Below, piece by piece: positions 10,755-22,114 of a stretch of DNA of 64,000 nucleotides (position 1 is its first letter; each line of letters begins with the position of its first letter). Source of the stretch: Meconema thalassinum (lineage: Eukaryota > Arthropoda > Insecta > Orthoptera > Tettigoniidae); contig OX336388.2 in assembly GCA_946902985.2 (NCBI GenBank), positions 134,179,846-134,243,845 of the forward strand, in the 5' to 3' direction. The notes beneath the pieces are model-generated. The model searched no databases and was not told the origin of the DNA. It worked only from the letters and a program-made list of their open reading frames with translations. The translations under genes were made by a program, and so were the position numbers.

Positions 10755-12208
10755 GTCACTGTTTCAAGATCTTCGAGCGCCTTATCCTCAACCGAATTAG
10801 CGGCATCCTTGAAGATAAGTTCATTCCCCAACAAGCTGGGTTTCGATCTGGAAAGTCATGTTGCAGTCAGATACTGAACCTCACTCAACACATCGAGGAT
10901 GGGTATGAACAAGGTGAGATAACTGGAGTTGCCTTTGTCGATCTAACAGCTGCTTACGACACTATCAACCACAGAAAGTTGCTGAGGAAAGTGTACCAGA
11001 CCTCCAACGACTACCAACTAACATCCCTTATTGGCACTCTCCTGCAGAATAGAAGGTTCCAAGTCTTTCTCCATGGTAAAAAGAGCAGATGGCGCATACA
11101 AAAGAACGGCTTACCTCAAGGCAGTGTACTCGCTCCTGTGCTATTTAATATTTACACTAACGATCAGCCCATACCAGAACATTCTAGGCTCCTCATCTAT
11201 GCTGATGATACTGCAGTGGCTGCCCAAGGAAAAACATTTGAAGAGGTGGAGGGAAAGTTGACTTCTGCACTAGATACCCTTGGATCTTACTATGAAGCCA
11301 ATCATCTTAAGCCAAATCCCAACAAGACTCAAGTATGTGCATTTCACTTAAGGAATAGGGAAGCTCGGCGGGAACTGGATGTTACATGGCAAGGCAAACA
11401 ACTCCTACATTGTCCAACACCCGTGTATCTAGGTGTTACTCTTGACCGAACACTGTCCTTCAAGAAACATTGCCATAAGACCAGGCTGAAAGTTAGTTCA
11501 CGGAACAATATTTTGAGGAAGCTCACAGCCACCACCTGGGGGGCAAGTCCTCACGTCCTAAGAACTTCTGCTCTTGCTTTGTGCATGTCTGCTGCAGAGT
11601 ACGCTTCACCTGTGTGGAGTGCATCCAGTCACACCAAGCAGATTGACATTGCCATCAACGAGACCATACGAATCTTGTCGGGATGTATGAAGCCTACTCC
11701 AGTCGACAAACTTTACCCGATTGTTGGGATAGCTCCCCCAACTATCAGAAGGGCTGTTGCTGCTGATGCAGAGAGGGCGAAGCAGATTAATGATCCCCGT
11801 CATCCACTGCATAATCATCAGGCTCTTGTCCGTCGACTGAAATCAAGAAAGAGTTTCATCGCCAGGACTCAACCACTGGAGGGAACATCGGAATCTAACC
11901 GCATCTCCAGGTGGAAGAGCAAGCTGCCGCCGGATATCCCTGTTAAGGAAGAGCTAGCCCCAGGAAATGACCTGCCTTACCCTGTTTGGAAATCACTTAA
12001 TCGTCTCAGGGTGGGCGTCCCTCGTTGCAAGACCAACATGCAGAAATGGGGTATCCTTCCAGCTGATGGAGACACGTCCTGCGAGTGTGGAGCAACACAA
12101 GACCCAGCCCACCTGCTCATTTGTCCACTACTAGAACAACCCTGCACTATCCAGGACATGATCGAGGCAAACAACAAGGCCATCGGAGTTGCTACATTCT
12201 GGAAATGA
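10754..12208 (+). CDS. Jockey-like LINE reverse transcriptase, long open frame, 5'-truncated
   Basis: About 485 codons without a stop, ending at TGA 12206-12208. In order: KIFERLILNRI, the QAGFRSGKSC motif, RT motif A FVDLTAAYD (near 10930), motif B GLPQGSVLAP (near 11110), catalytic YADD (11198-11209), the thumb, and a C-terminal CxC(x)nHxxxC cluster (CECG...HLLICP). This order is that of the ORF2 RT and tail in jockey/CR1-like non-LTR elements. The 5' endonuclease half is missing, so no native start is present; the frame merely opens upstream in the SINE D tail. RT would copy its own RNA at a nicked target. It has the longest intact catalytic region in the window, suggesting a young copy, but truncation makes it non-autonomous. 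Confidence 0.88.
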
Positions 12209-12239
12209 TCGGACACGGAAATGGATGAATGAATGAATG

Positions 12240-12320
<81 letters not shown>

Positions 12321-12322
12321 AG
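12209..12322 (+). repeat. LINE 3' tail: (GAAT)n then (TTA)n
   Basis: A short 3' UTR, then gaatgaatgaatga, then about 27 TTA units. Simple-repeat tails replace poly(A) in several LINE clades; the long TTA run has probably expanded by slippage. Confidence 0.8.
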
Positions 12323-12456
12323 TACCGTCTTCGAATTGTGTATGGTAATCGCGCACGCTTCAGGGAGCTGGATCTAAGAGCGCTTGTACTTGTTGCTATG
12401 GTAACTAGGAGTCGTAAACGTGTCGATTCAAAGCTGTGTACGTTAATCTCAACCCA

Positions 12457-12988
12457 AGGCGGCTTCGGTGGCGTAGTCGGTAGCATGCTGAGCTTCTATG
12501 CCCCAGATAGCGGGTTCAAACCCGGCCGAAGCCGTCGGATTTTTTAAGAGCGTTAAAATCCCTCAGTATGCCTTCCTTCGGAGGGGAAGTAAGCCGGCGG
12601 TCCCATGTCATAGATTTATGGCACGTTAAAGAACCTTCCACTAATTGCACCTGTGTGAAGCTAAATTGGATAGGTTAAGAATGTAAACAACGCTCTTAGG
12701 TTCTGCGTTCGTTGCCAAGAGCCGACTGTGGTGGCGTCTAGTAGCTAATTTCTGAACTTGGCCTAGTAGTCGCTGACGGTGGCGTTTGGCGGCAAAAGTA
12801 GGAACTATTTGAAAATTCTAAGTTCCAGTCTGTACTTAAATTAAAAAAACAAAAAACAAATAACACACACTAATACAGTCATCACAATTAACACCGGTTA
12901 TCAGACAGATTCTACACACACCCAAAGTACACGGGGCTACATGACCGCGTTGTCGCAGTCCCTAAACTTAAGAACCAACCAACCAACC
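12457..12988 (+). repeat. SINE A, full-length, with target duplication
   Basis: Begins with the A-box-like TGGCGTAGTCGG and B-box-like GGGTTCAAACCC and ends in an (AACC)n tail. It is flanked by aatctcaaccca at 12445-12456 and 12989-13000. A good reference copy of about 530 bp. Confidence 0.92.
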
Positions 12989-13266
12989 AATCTCAACCCA
13001 ATAACAACTCCAAGTTTTAAAAAAATCCTCTCGGCACGCCGGAAGGCGGAGGTAGATTTCACCGGAAAAACTAGAGGATAGGCGTAAATAGGCAGAATAT
13101 GCAGGTTTTCGTAGAAGGATCAGACCTCATTTATTGCTAGAAATTATTTTACATTTGGCGCTTAATTAACTTAGCTTTTCTTTTTTTATGCATATTTTTG
13201 ACATTTTACTGTCATATGGGGACGGTAAACTTCTCGTCATTTAGGGTCCATTTTCATACTTGTGGT

Positions 13267-13328
13267 TAGGGGCCGATAACCTAGATGTTAGGCCCCTTAA
13301 AGCAACAATTATCATCATCATCATCATC
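13267..13328 (+). repeat. Short SINE-tail insertion with target duplication
   Basis: The segment ccgataacctagatgttaggc and a (ATC)n tail interrupt repeat H. The host word catacttgtggt appears on both sides (13255-13266 and 13328-13339). Repeat H copy 2 has the unoccupied site at about 60650-60660. The same body word appears inverted at 54187-54245. Confidence 0.85.
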
Positions 13329-13432
13329 ATACTTGTGGTCACACTGTCCTTATGCAAGGTTTCGACACTGATGTGTAACTATCTAGCGGTCTGTTACTTC
13401 TTCACGCAAAATTTTAGCTCCCGCAGAGATGT

Positions 13433-13820
13433 TGGTTGGTTCCTCAGTTCAGGGGCTGCGACAACGCGGTCATGTAGCCCCGTGTACTTTGGGTGTCTGT
13501 AGAATCTGTCTGATAAACGGTGTTAATTGTGATGGCTGCATTAGTTTGTAATTCTGGTAAGGACTGCGGACGGCCAATTTCAAGTAGTAGTTCCTAATTT
13601 TGCTACCAAATACTACCGTCAACGACACCTAGTTGTGAACTTGGCTACTAGATGCCACCGCAGCCAGCAACTCGCAACGAACGTTGCAACGTCCCAACCA
13701 AAGGAAGACCCACTGAGGGATTTTTAGCGTTTTTAGAAAATACGACGACTTCGGCCGGCTTTGAACCCACGACCTTGGGCATAGTTCAGCATGCTACCAG
13801 TTACTTCACCGAAGCCACTT
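13433..13820 (-). repeat. SINE A, internally deleted, inside repeat H copy 1
   Basis: Minus-strand copy from the ggttggttcc tail to a decayed head. It shares its position and internal deletion with the SINE at 60752-61140, so it was present before repeat H was copied. Confidence 0.8.
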
Positions 13821-14408
13821 CCCACAGAGTCAGGTGGAAAAATGAATGTGATCCCGTGCAAGTGTGTTGTCATGGCAACGTCTGATGGCTCATCCCTCAT
13901 CAATTCAGTAGTGTTGTCATGGCAACGTCTGATGGCACTTGGCATTTTCTTCTAATTCCGAAATCATTTTGTTCATCCCTTGACGTAAGGGTGGGTCATA
14001 TCAAAAATTCTTTCAGCCAAAAGTTTTAGGTAATTATTAGGTGAATATTGTCCACTTTGTACGGTTTTGATATTGTGCCTGTTAAGAGAGATATGATTAA
14101 TGTTTCCCGAAAAACCCACTTTGTCTCACCCCTTTGGTGAATGGTTGGTGCTGTCAAAAAAACGTTTCAAACATAAATTTTTGGGGCTTATCCGACACAT
14201 AGTATGAAATATGAATGGATTCAATATTTCAAATATTAAGAGAGTTATAGCGATATTTCAGTTTTTCGAAAAAAGACCCCCATTTTCACCCCCTTCCACC
14301 GATTGTGCCCATTAGCGAACTCGAACGAGATTTTATAGGGATACATATTATGTAAAAAAATCAAAGTGATTGGTGCAAAATTACGGTAGTTATATATATA
14401 TATATATA

Positions 14409-15311
14409 CTAGCTGTTACCCGCGGCTTCGCCCGCAGTAACATTTGGAATCCCGTTATAACATTAGTCAAATAGATAGATAAGCATGGGTCCTAGTGGAA
14501 AATAATTCCATCACCTGAAACCAAAAATGCATGGGACGAAAAAAAACACATCAAAATATCATGTTGGTTTCGGACCCTAAAAGACGTGAAAAATATAATA
14601 AAAGTATTAAAAAAATAATAATTGAAATTTCATTCGAATCAATTTTTATGTCATTCCTGGGACTTAGAAAATTCCAACCAAAAAGTACAAAATCATTAAT
14701 AACTCCGTAAGTATTCGTCGTATGATGAAATAGCAAGAGACAAAAAAGATGTAATGTGTTATTGTCTACAACATAGGCCATGTATAATTTTACACTAAGA
14801 CATATTACGTTTACTCCACCCCCCCATAATTTCACCCCTCCCCATGGGCCCCTTAAATTGGATTTATGAAAAAACGGTCAAACACCTGTTTAGTTATTTT
14901 TAAGCTGATTTTTTATCGGCTGAGTTCCAAACTCCTCGCCTATGTCGTTTAAGACATACACGCTCCGTTAGGAATCCTTCAACCCCCACTTTTCACCCCT
15001 TTCACCTCATAATATCCACCACATCGAAAAACCCTCAGACACATGTATTCTTATTTTTTGTGATGAGTTTATATGCCGAGTATCACATCCCCCAATGAAA
15101 CCAATCGGGAGATATTGCTATTCAATGAAATGCAGGTCTACCCCCTTAACACCCCTTTAGAACCAGAATATCCAAAATTCCTCTCTTAGTAAGCGTTTGC
15201 GGCCCTTGAGGAAGCTGGATACCAAATTTCATTCCAATCCGTTCGGCGGTTTCTGAGATTTCGTGATGAATGAATGAGTCAGTCAGTGGTATTTGAGCTT
15301 TATATAGTAGA
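14409..15311 (-). mobile_element. Helitron-like unit A of a tandem array
   Basis: On the minus strand it starts TCTACTATATAAAGC and ends with a GC-rich hairpin (CGCGG or GCGG stems around GCGAAG) followed by CTAG; the host bases are A before TC and T after CTAG. These are Helitron terminal features: 5' TC, 3' hairpin plus CTRR, insertion at A/T with no target duplication. No rolling-circle protein is encoded, so the unit is non-autonomous. Confidence 0.75.
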
Positions 15312-16211
15312 CTAGCTGTTACCCGCGGCTTCGCCCGCAATAACATTTGTAATCCTGTTATAACATTAGTTAAATAGATAGATAAGCATCGGTCCTAGTG
15401 GAAAATAATTCTATCACCTGAAACCAAGAATGCATGGGACGAAAAAAACCATCAAAATATCATGTTGGTTTCGGACCCTAAAAGACGTGAAAAATATAAT
15501 AAAAGTATTAAAAAAGTATTTTTTGAAATTTCATTCGAATCAATTTTTATGTCATTCCTGGGACTTAGAAAATTCCGGCCAAAAAATACAAAATCATTAA
15601 TAACTCCGTAAGTATTCGTCGTATGATGAAATAGCAAGAGACGAAAAAGATGTAATGTGTTATTGTCTACAACATAGGCCATCTATAATTTTAAACTCAG
15701 ACATATTACGTTTTCCCCCCTCCCCCATAATTTCACCCCTCCCCATGGGCCCCATAAATTGGATTTATGAAATAACGGTCAAACACCTATTTACTTATTT
15801 TTTATGCTGATTTTTTCCCGCTGAGTTCCAAACTCCTGGACTATGTCGTTTAAGACATACACGCTCCGTTAGGAATCCTTCAACCCCCACTTTTCACCCC
15901 TTTCACCTCATAATATACACCACATCGAAAAAACCTCAGACACGTGTCTTCTTATTTTTAATGATGAGTTTATATGCCGAGTTTCACATCCCCCAATGAA
16001 ACCAATCGGGAGATATTGCTATTCAATGAAATGCAGGTCTACCCCCTTAACACCCCTTTAGAACCTGAATATCCAAAAATCCTTTCTTAGTGGGTGTTTG
16101 CGGCCCTTGAGGAAACTGCATACCAAATTTCATTCCAATCCGTTCGGTAGTTTCTGAGATTTCGTGATGAATGAATCAGTCAGTCAGTGGTATTTGAGCT
16201 TTATAGGTAGT
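15312..16211 (-). mobile_element. Helitron-like unit B of the tandem array
   Basis: Begins with a second CTAG plus hairpin directly after the TC end of unit A, with no host bases between. It is otherwise closely similar to unit A. Confidence 0.75.
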
Positions 16212-17037
16212 AGATAAGCATAGGTCCTAGTGAAAAATAATTCTATCACCTGAAACCAAAAATGCATGGGACGAAAAAAAAACATCAAAATATCATGTTG
16301 GTTTCGGACCCTAAAAAACGTGAAAAATATAATAAAAGTATTAAAAAAAATCTTTTTTGAAATTTCATTCGAATCAATTTTTATGTCATTCCTGGGACTT
16401 AGAAAATTCCGGCCAAAAATACAAAATCATTAATAACTCCGTAAGTATTCGTCGTATGATGAAATAGCAAGAGACAAAAAAGATGTAATGTGTTATTGTC
16501 TACAACATAGGCCATGTATAATTTTACACTCAGACATATTACGTCCCCCCCCATAATTTCACCCCTCCCCATGGGCCCCTTAAATTGGATTTATGAAATA
16601 ACGGTCAAACACCTATTTACTTATTTTTTATGCTGATTTTTTCCCGCTGAGTTCCAAACTCCTGGACTATGTCGTTTAAGGGATACACGCTCCGTTAGGA
16701 ATCCTTCAACCCCCACTTTTCACCCCTTTCATCTCATAATATACACCACATCGAAAAACCCTCAGACATATGTCTTTTTATTTTTAATGATGAGTTTATA
16801 TGCCGAGTTTCACATCCCCCAATGAAACCAATCGGGAGATATTGCTATTCAATGAAATGCAGGTCTACCCCCTTAACACCCCTTTAGAACCTGAATATCC
16901 AAAAATCCTTTCTTAGTGGGTGTTTGCGGCCCTTGAGGAAACTGCATACCAAATTTCATTCCAATCCGTTCGGTAGTTTCTGAGATTTCGTGATGAATGA
17001 ATCAGTCAGTCAGTGGTATTTGAGCTTTATAGGTAGT
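16212..17037 (-). mobile_element. Helitron-like unit C, hairpin end missing
   Basis: Starts at an agataagcat word, so the ~70 bases with the CTAG hairpin are absent. It repeats unit B with a period of about 832 bp. Confidence 0.75.
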
Positions 17038-17891
17038 AGATAAGCATAGGTCCTAGTGAAAAATAATTCTATCACCGGAAACCAAAAATGCATGGGACGA
17101 AAAAAAACATCAAAATATCATGTTGGTTTCGGACCCTAAAAGACGTGAAAAATATAATAAAAGTATTATGAAAAACTATTTTTTGAAATTTCATTCGAAT
17201 CAATTTTTATGTCATTCCTGGGACTTAGAAAATTCCGACCAAAAAGTACAAAATCATTAATAACTCCGTAAGTATTCGTCGTATGATGAAATAGCAAGAG
17301 ACAAAAAAGATGTAATGTGTTATTGTCTACAACATAGGCCATGTATAATTTTACACTCAGACATATTACGTTCCCCCCCCCCCCCATAATTTCACCCCTC
17401 CCCATGGGCCCCTTAAATTGGATTTATGAAAAAACGGTCAAACACCTGTTCAGTTATTTTTTATGCTGATTTTTTTCGGCTGAGTTACAAACTCCTCGCC
17501 TATGTCGTTTAAGACATACACGCTCCGTTAGGAATCCTTCAACCCCCACTTTTCACCCCTTTCACCTCATAATATACACCACATCGAAAAAACCTCAGAC
17601 ACGTGTCTTCTTATTTTTAATGATGAGTTTATATGCCGAGTATCACATCGCCCAATGAAACCAATCGGGAGATATTGCTATTCAATGAAATGCAGGTCTA
17701 CCCCCTTAACACCCCTTTATAACCTGAATATCCAATAATCCTTTCTTATTGGGCGTTTGCGGCCCTTGAGGAAGCTGGATACCAAATTTCATTCCAATCC
17801 GTTTGGTGGTTTCTGAGATTTCGTGATGAATGTATCAGTCAGTGAGTGAGCGAGTGAGTGAGTGAGTGGTATTTGAGCTTTATATAGTAGA
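17038..17891 (-). mobile_element. Helitron-like unit D, hairpin end missing
   Basis: Same junction as unit C, at a distance of 826 bp, then a complete TC-side end (tagtaga at 17885-17891) next to a host T. Units C and D therefore look like a tandem duplication inside the array. Confidence 0.75.
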
Positions 17892-17896
17892 TATAT

Positions 17897-18955
17897 ACAA
17901 GCTGACCCGGCAGACGTTGTCCTGCCAATCAAAGAAAGTGTTGTAACTTTGTTTCTTGAAGTGCTTTTGGATACACAATATTTTTTTCAATTTCTGTTAA
18001 CTGCCTCTAAATTATCGTGAATTGAATTAACTAATTTAGAAACATTCGTTGGAGCGTGCACAACAACTCTCCAAAGTTTCACCGCGAACGGATAAATGGT
18101 ATTTAACGCATACGGGATTTGGTTTAAATGATTCGTGCGCTGTCACTCATTTGTTGAATCTACTCGTGCTCTACCAACTGTGAAATGGATTTACTAAGTT
18201 ACAAAGCTTCACGTTAGTGTACACAACAACTCATCAGAGTTTCATCGCAATCGATGAATAGTATATGAACGCATACAGGATTTTGTTGGAACTCTTCGCG
18301 CGCCGTCACTAATTTGTTACATCTACTCATGCGCTACCAATATTGTAAAATGGATTTACCAAGTTGAACACCTTCCCTGGCGTGTACACAACAACTCATC
18401 AAAGTTTCATCGGAATCGGATGAATGACATATGAACGCATAAGTGATTTTCTTTAAACGATTCGCGTGCCGTCACTCATTTGTTGAATCTACTCATGCGC
18501 TACCTAATGTAAAATAGATTTACTAAGCCTGAAACCTTCTCTGGCGTGTACTCAATGATTCGCCAAGGTTTGATCGCAATCGGATGAATGATATATGACC
18601 GCATACGGGACATTGTGGAGACGATTCGCGCGCCGTCGCACATTTGTAGAATCTACTCGTGCGCTACTTATTAAAAACTGGATTTACTAAGACAGAAACA
18701 TTTCCTGGAGTGTACACAACAATTCACCAAAGTTTCATCGCAATCGGATAAATGGTATATGGACGCATACGGTACTTTGTTGAAATGATTCGCGTGCCGT
18801 CACACATTTGTTGAATCTACTCGAGCGCTACCTATTGTAAAATGGATTTATTAAGCCAGAAACCTGCCGTAGGGTGTGCACAACATCTCACCCAAGTTTC
18901 ATCGTAATCGGACGAATGGTATTTGAACGCATACGGGACCTCATTGAAACGCTCT
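17897..18955. repeat. 164-bp tandem repeat, about six units
   Basis: The word atctactc recurs at 18158, 18321, 18487, 18651 and 18814 (163, 166, 164 and 163 apart). Each unit also carries a gtttcatcgcaatcgga-type block and a cgcatacggga block. The left end at 17897 (caagctgacccggcag) reads on the minus strand as a GGCAG/CTGCC hairpin followed by ggtcagcttg, resembling a decayed Helitron 3' end; that class call is an inference. Confidence 0.8.
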
Positions 18956-19422
18956 GCGTGTTATGTAAAAGACGATGCCGCAATCGGATTGGCGGAGAAA
19001 ATTTTTCCCTCCGAGAAAATGAGGTTACTTTGTTACTTCCGGGCGCGCGATTCAAATCTACGAACTCGCCGTATTTGCTGAGCTAGAGAGTAAGCCGCTG
19101 GCCACCGCTGTGCTTCAAGCAAGGGAAGGGAGTGTGATAGAAGGTGACAGAGATATGCTGGCGGGCATGCGCAAGTTTCCTCGATCGCCTCGGCTTGCCG
19201 CATGCCCGCCAGCAGATCTCTGTCTCCTTCTATCACACTCCCTTCCCTTGCCTGAAGCACAGCAGTGGCCAGCCGCTTGCTGCCTGGCTCAGCAAATACG
19301 GCGAGTTCGTAGATTTAAATCGCGCGCCCGGAAGTAACAAAGTAACCTCATTTTCTCGGAGGGAAAAATTTTCTCCGCCAATCCGATTGCGGCATCGTCT
19401 TTTACATAACACGCAGAGCGTC
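18952..19422. repeat. Large inverted repeat (about 220-bp arms, 25-bp loop)
   Basis: Left arm about 18952-19172 and right arm about 19198-19422 are near-perfect reverse complements, sharing for instance gttacttccgggcgcgcga. The left arm starts within the last 164-bp unit. Mirror-image short ORFs on both strands are a by-product of the inversion. Confidence 0.9.
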
Positions 19423-19464
19423 CCTGATTTTTTTGTCGGTATAATTAAGATACACCCTGTATAC

Positions 19465-19467
<3 letters not shown>

Positions 19468-19509
<42 letters not shown>
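19468..19509. repeat. (TA)n microsatellite
   Basis: About twenty TA units directly before SINE C. Confidence 0.9.
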
Positions 19510-19510
<1 letters not shown>

Positions 19511-19838
19511 AGCCTCCGTGGCTTAGGCGGCAGCACGCTGGCCTCTCACCGCTGGGTCCGTGGTTCAAATCCCGGTCACTCCATGTGAGATCTGTGCTGG
19601 ACAAAACGGAGGCAGACAGGTTTTTCTCCGGGTACTCCGGTTTTCCCTGTCAAAATTTCATTCCAGCAACACTCTCCACTGTCATTTCATTTCATCTGTC
19701 ATTCATTTAATCATTGCCCCAGAGGAGTGCGTCAGGCCTCGGCAGCCGGCACAGTTCATATCCTCGCCGCTAGATAGGGGCTTCATTCATTCCATTCCTG
19801 ACCCGGTCGGAGACTGGAAGCAGGCTGTGGATTTTCAT

Positions 19839-19843
<5 letters not shown>
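19511..19843 (+). repeat. SINE C, full-length
   Basis: Plus-strand copy with A-box TGGCTTAGGCGG and B-box GGTTCAAATCCC, nearly identical to 7812-8138. Both flanks are (TA)n, so the target duplication is hidden in the microsatellite. Confidence 0.9.
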
Positions 19844-19878
<35 letters not shown>

Positions 19879-20028
19879 ATAACTTATATATATATAAACT
19901 TTTGAACTGACGGTGGTTTTGGGGTCTGGCGGATGTGAAATGCGAAGATATGTCGAAATTTTTCGGAAGTCGAAACATGGTACCCATTGCAATAGTTAGC
20001 TTTCTAATGAAATCTACCTAAAAAGTAT
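19879..20028 (+). repeat. Repeat J fragment (unclassified)
   Basis: The block actgacggtggttttgggg through gtcgaaacatggtaccc to gaaatctacctaaa is shared with 61750-61889 (plus) and 41226-41330 (minus). No coding content. Confidence 0.6.
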
Positions 20029-20104
20029 TAATTTAGCTGTGAAATTCAAGCAAATAAAGCTACTGTATATAGTGTCTACTTTTATAATCATTAATATGGG
20101 GGAT

Positions 20105-20614
20105 GGTGGCTTCGGTGGCGTAGTTGGTAGCATGCTGACCTTCTATGCCCAAGATCGCGGGTTCAAATCCTGCTGAAGTCGTCGGATTTTTAGGAGCGTT
20201 AATAATCCCTCAGTATGCCTTCCTTCGGAGGAGAAGTAAAGCTGGCGGTCCCATGTCACAGACTTATGGCATGTAAAAGAACATTCCATTAATTACACTT
20301 GTGTGAAGCTAAATTATAGGTTAGATTTGACTAACGCTCTTAGGTTCCAACGTTCGTCGCCAGGATCCGCCTGCGGTGGCCTCTAGTAACCAATTTCAGG
20401 ACTAGTTGTCATTGACGGTGGCGTTTGGTAGCAAAAGTAGGAACTACTTGAAAATTGAATGCCTGCAGTCCTAACTTGAATTAAAACAGATAACACACAC
20501 TAATACAGCCATCACAATTAACACCGGTTATCAGACAGATTCTACTCACACCCAAAGTACACGGGGCTACATGACCACGTTGTCGCATCCCCTAAACTGA
20601 GGAACGAACCATTC
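20105..20614 (+). repeat. SINE A, full-length, with target duplication
   Basis: Flanked by aatatgggggat at 20093-20104 and 20615-20626. A-box TGGCGTAGTTGG, B-box GGGTTCAAATCC. Confidence 0.93.
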
Positions 20615-20626
20615 AATATGGGGGAT

Positions 20627-21046
20627 ACAGTTTTAAAAGCCTTGACACCCTTAGTTTAGATAATCTTAGAGAATTGCTTCTTATCGAAGACAGCCTGAAA
20701 GGGGATTTAAGATAATGGGTTGAGCAATTGCGATCAGTAGAACAGAGTTAAATAGATTCAAGGGCAGAGTTGTGTAAATAGAGAGCTAAATCTAGGTTAG
20801 TGGGACGGGGGAGAAGAACAAGTGAAGCGTATCGGTCGCCGTCTCGGAGACTCTAGGGAGCTATTCTGTCGAGACACAGCAGGGGTGAGAAACTCTTTCA
20901 TCCAGGGCGATTGAAAAGGAATACGGTAGTTTATACCATACGTCAGGTCAAGTCCTAAGGAAAATATCCGTCCGCATCTCATCTATCTCCATCCTTTCTT
21001 GTGTTTCCGGCATGGAATCCCTAAATTGTCATCCCTCAACCTACTG
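20627..21046. other. No gene or known repeat seen
   Basis: Anonymous sequence between SINE A and the fold-back mariner-like element. Confidence 0.35.
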
Positions 21047-21048
21047 TA

Positions 21049-21737
21049 CACCCTGGGCACAAAGTCCCGTTACCCCTATACATTTCAGGAAATACATTGA
21101 TGTTTTTAACATTTTCTGTTTCAGATATAATCAATGGCTGATACTAGTGACTATAGCATAGAAGAACGCATTGTCACAAGCACTTGGGTTCATGAGAGAC
21201 CAAGAACAGGGAAAACGTTGGAACAGGTGCGTACTGACTTTGAGCAGCGATTCGGACGACAGCCTCCTCAAAAGACAACACTTTTACGTTGGGAAAAGAA
21301 ACTGTTCGCTACAGGCAGCGTGAAGGACAAACCAAGAAGTGGTCGACCATCAACAAGACAGGAACAATGCCGAGAATTCGCGGAGTCAGTGGAAAGATCA
21401 CCAACGAAGTCAACTCGTAAACGATCCGTGGAACTGGGTATACCCTGGTCAACTCTGCGCAAACACATGAAACATGGCTTAAAGTTGCACCCATATCGAC
21501 CAAAGAATTGTCTTTTGAGAAGGTTGTCGTCCGAATCGCTGCTCAAAGTCAGTACGCACCTGTTCCAACGTTTTCCCTGTTCTTGGTCTCTCATGAACCC
21601 AAGTGCTTGTGACAATGCGTTCTTCAATGCTGTAGTCACAAGTATCAGCCATTGATTATATCTGAAACAGAAAATGTTTAAAAAATCAATGTATTACCTG
21701 AAGTGTATAGCGGTAAGGGGACTTTGTGCCCACCCTG
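21049..21737 (+). mobile_element. Fold-back mariner-like element (5' end duplicated and inverted)
   Basis: Flanked by TA (21047-21048 and 21738-21739). The outer ends are CACCCTGGGCACAAAGTCCC and, inverted, CAGGGTGGGCACAAAGTCCC. The inverted arms are about 230 bp (21049-21280 and 21508-21737), far longer than usual mariner ends, and include the start of the transposase gene. The middle 227 bp exists once. Confidence 0.88.
21134..21505 (+). pseudogene. Mariner-type transposase, N-terminal DNA-binding part only
   Basis: ATG 21134. About 125 codons resemble the N-terminal helix-turn-helix region of an insect mariner-like transposase group: YSIEERIV, FGRQPPQKTTLLRWEKK, TGSVKDKPRSGRPS, RSPTKSTRKRSVELGIPWST and LKLHPYR. 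This part would bind the inverted ends. At about 21508 the frame runs into the inverted copy of its own 5' end, so its last ~48 codons are read from the wrong strand. The DDE/D catalytic half is absent. Confidence 0.8.
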
Positions 21738-21739
21738 TA

Positions 21740-22114
21740 TACATTTAAAACCATTTGTTTGCTACTTTTTTTTACCTTTGAAGTAGACTATTTTGTTGGT
21801 GATTCAAGGTTAACATATCCAGTATATACACGTTGTCTACTTGAGGAAACCATGTTGAACTTGGTGCATTCGTAACAGTGTTGCAAACCGTTGAGCCTGA
21901 TTAGCCATCAAATCGAATTCCTCGGGTGCTCTTATGGTGCTCAAATAAGGTTTGTACAAATCAAAAGGTAATATAATATCAAATTCGTACAGAATTACTC
22001 TGCCTATCGTTCCAAATACCACTAAACACTATGTTCAAACACACAATTCATCACATGAAAAGCAAAGTTGGAAATCTGCCAATTAACGTAAAAATGAAAA
22101 AATGTATTCATAGA
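21740..22114. other. No gene or known repeat seen
   Basis: AT-rich flank between the fold-back mariner and element E. Confidence 0.35.

Larger units (their letters stand above)
13026..14392. repeat. Repeat H, copy 1 (unclassified)
   Basis: Aligns end to end with 60417-61714: the same gcacgccggaaggcgg start, the same embedded minus-strand SINE A, and the same gcggtagttat end. Outside the SINE no coding frame is shared. The class is unknown. Copy 1 carries an extra 62-bp insertion (13267-13328) that copy 2 lacks. Confidence 0.8.

Noticed and set aside
12233..12547. ORF starting with a long tyrosine run
   Set aside because: It is the translation of the (TTA)n microsatellite joined to the next SINE.
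17990..18955. CRISPR-like array
   Set aside because: The units are 164 bp, contiguous and diverged, with no short identical repeats or unique spacers, and the DNA is eukaryotic.
19033..19466. Mirror-image ORFs of 70-77 codons on both strands
   Set aside because: They arise from the 220-bp inverted repeat, the same sequence being read twice.
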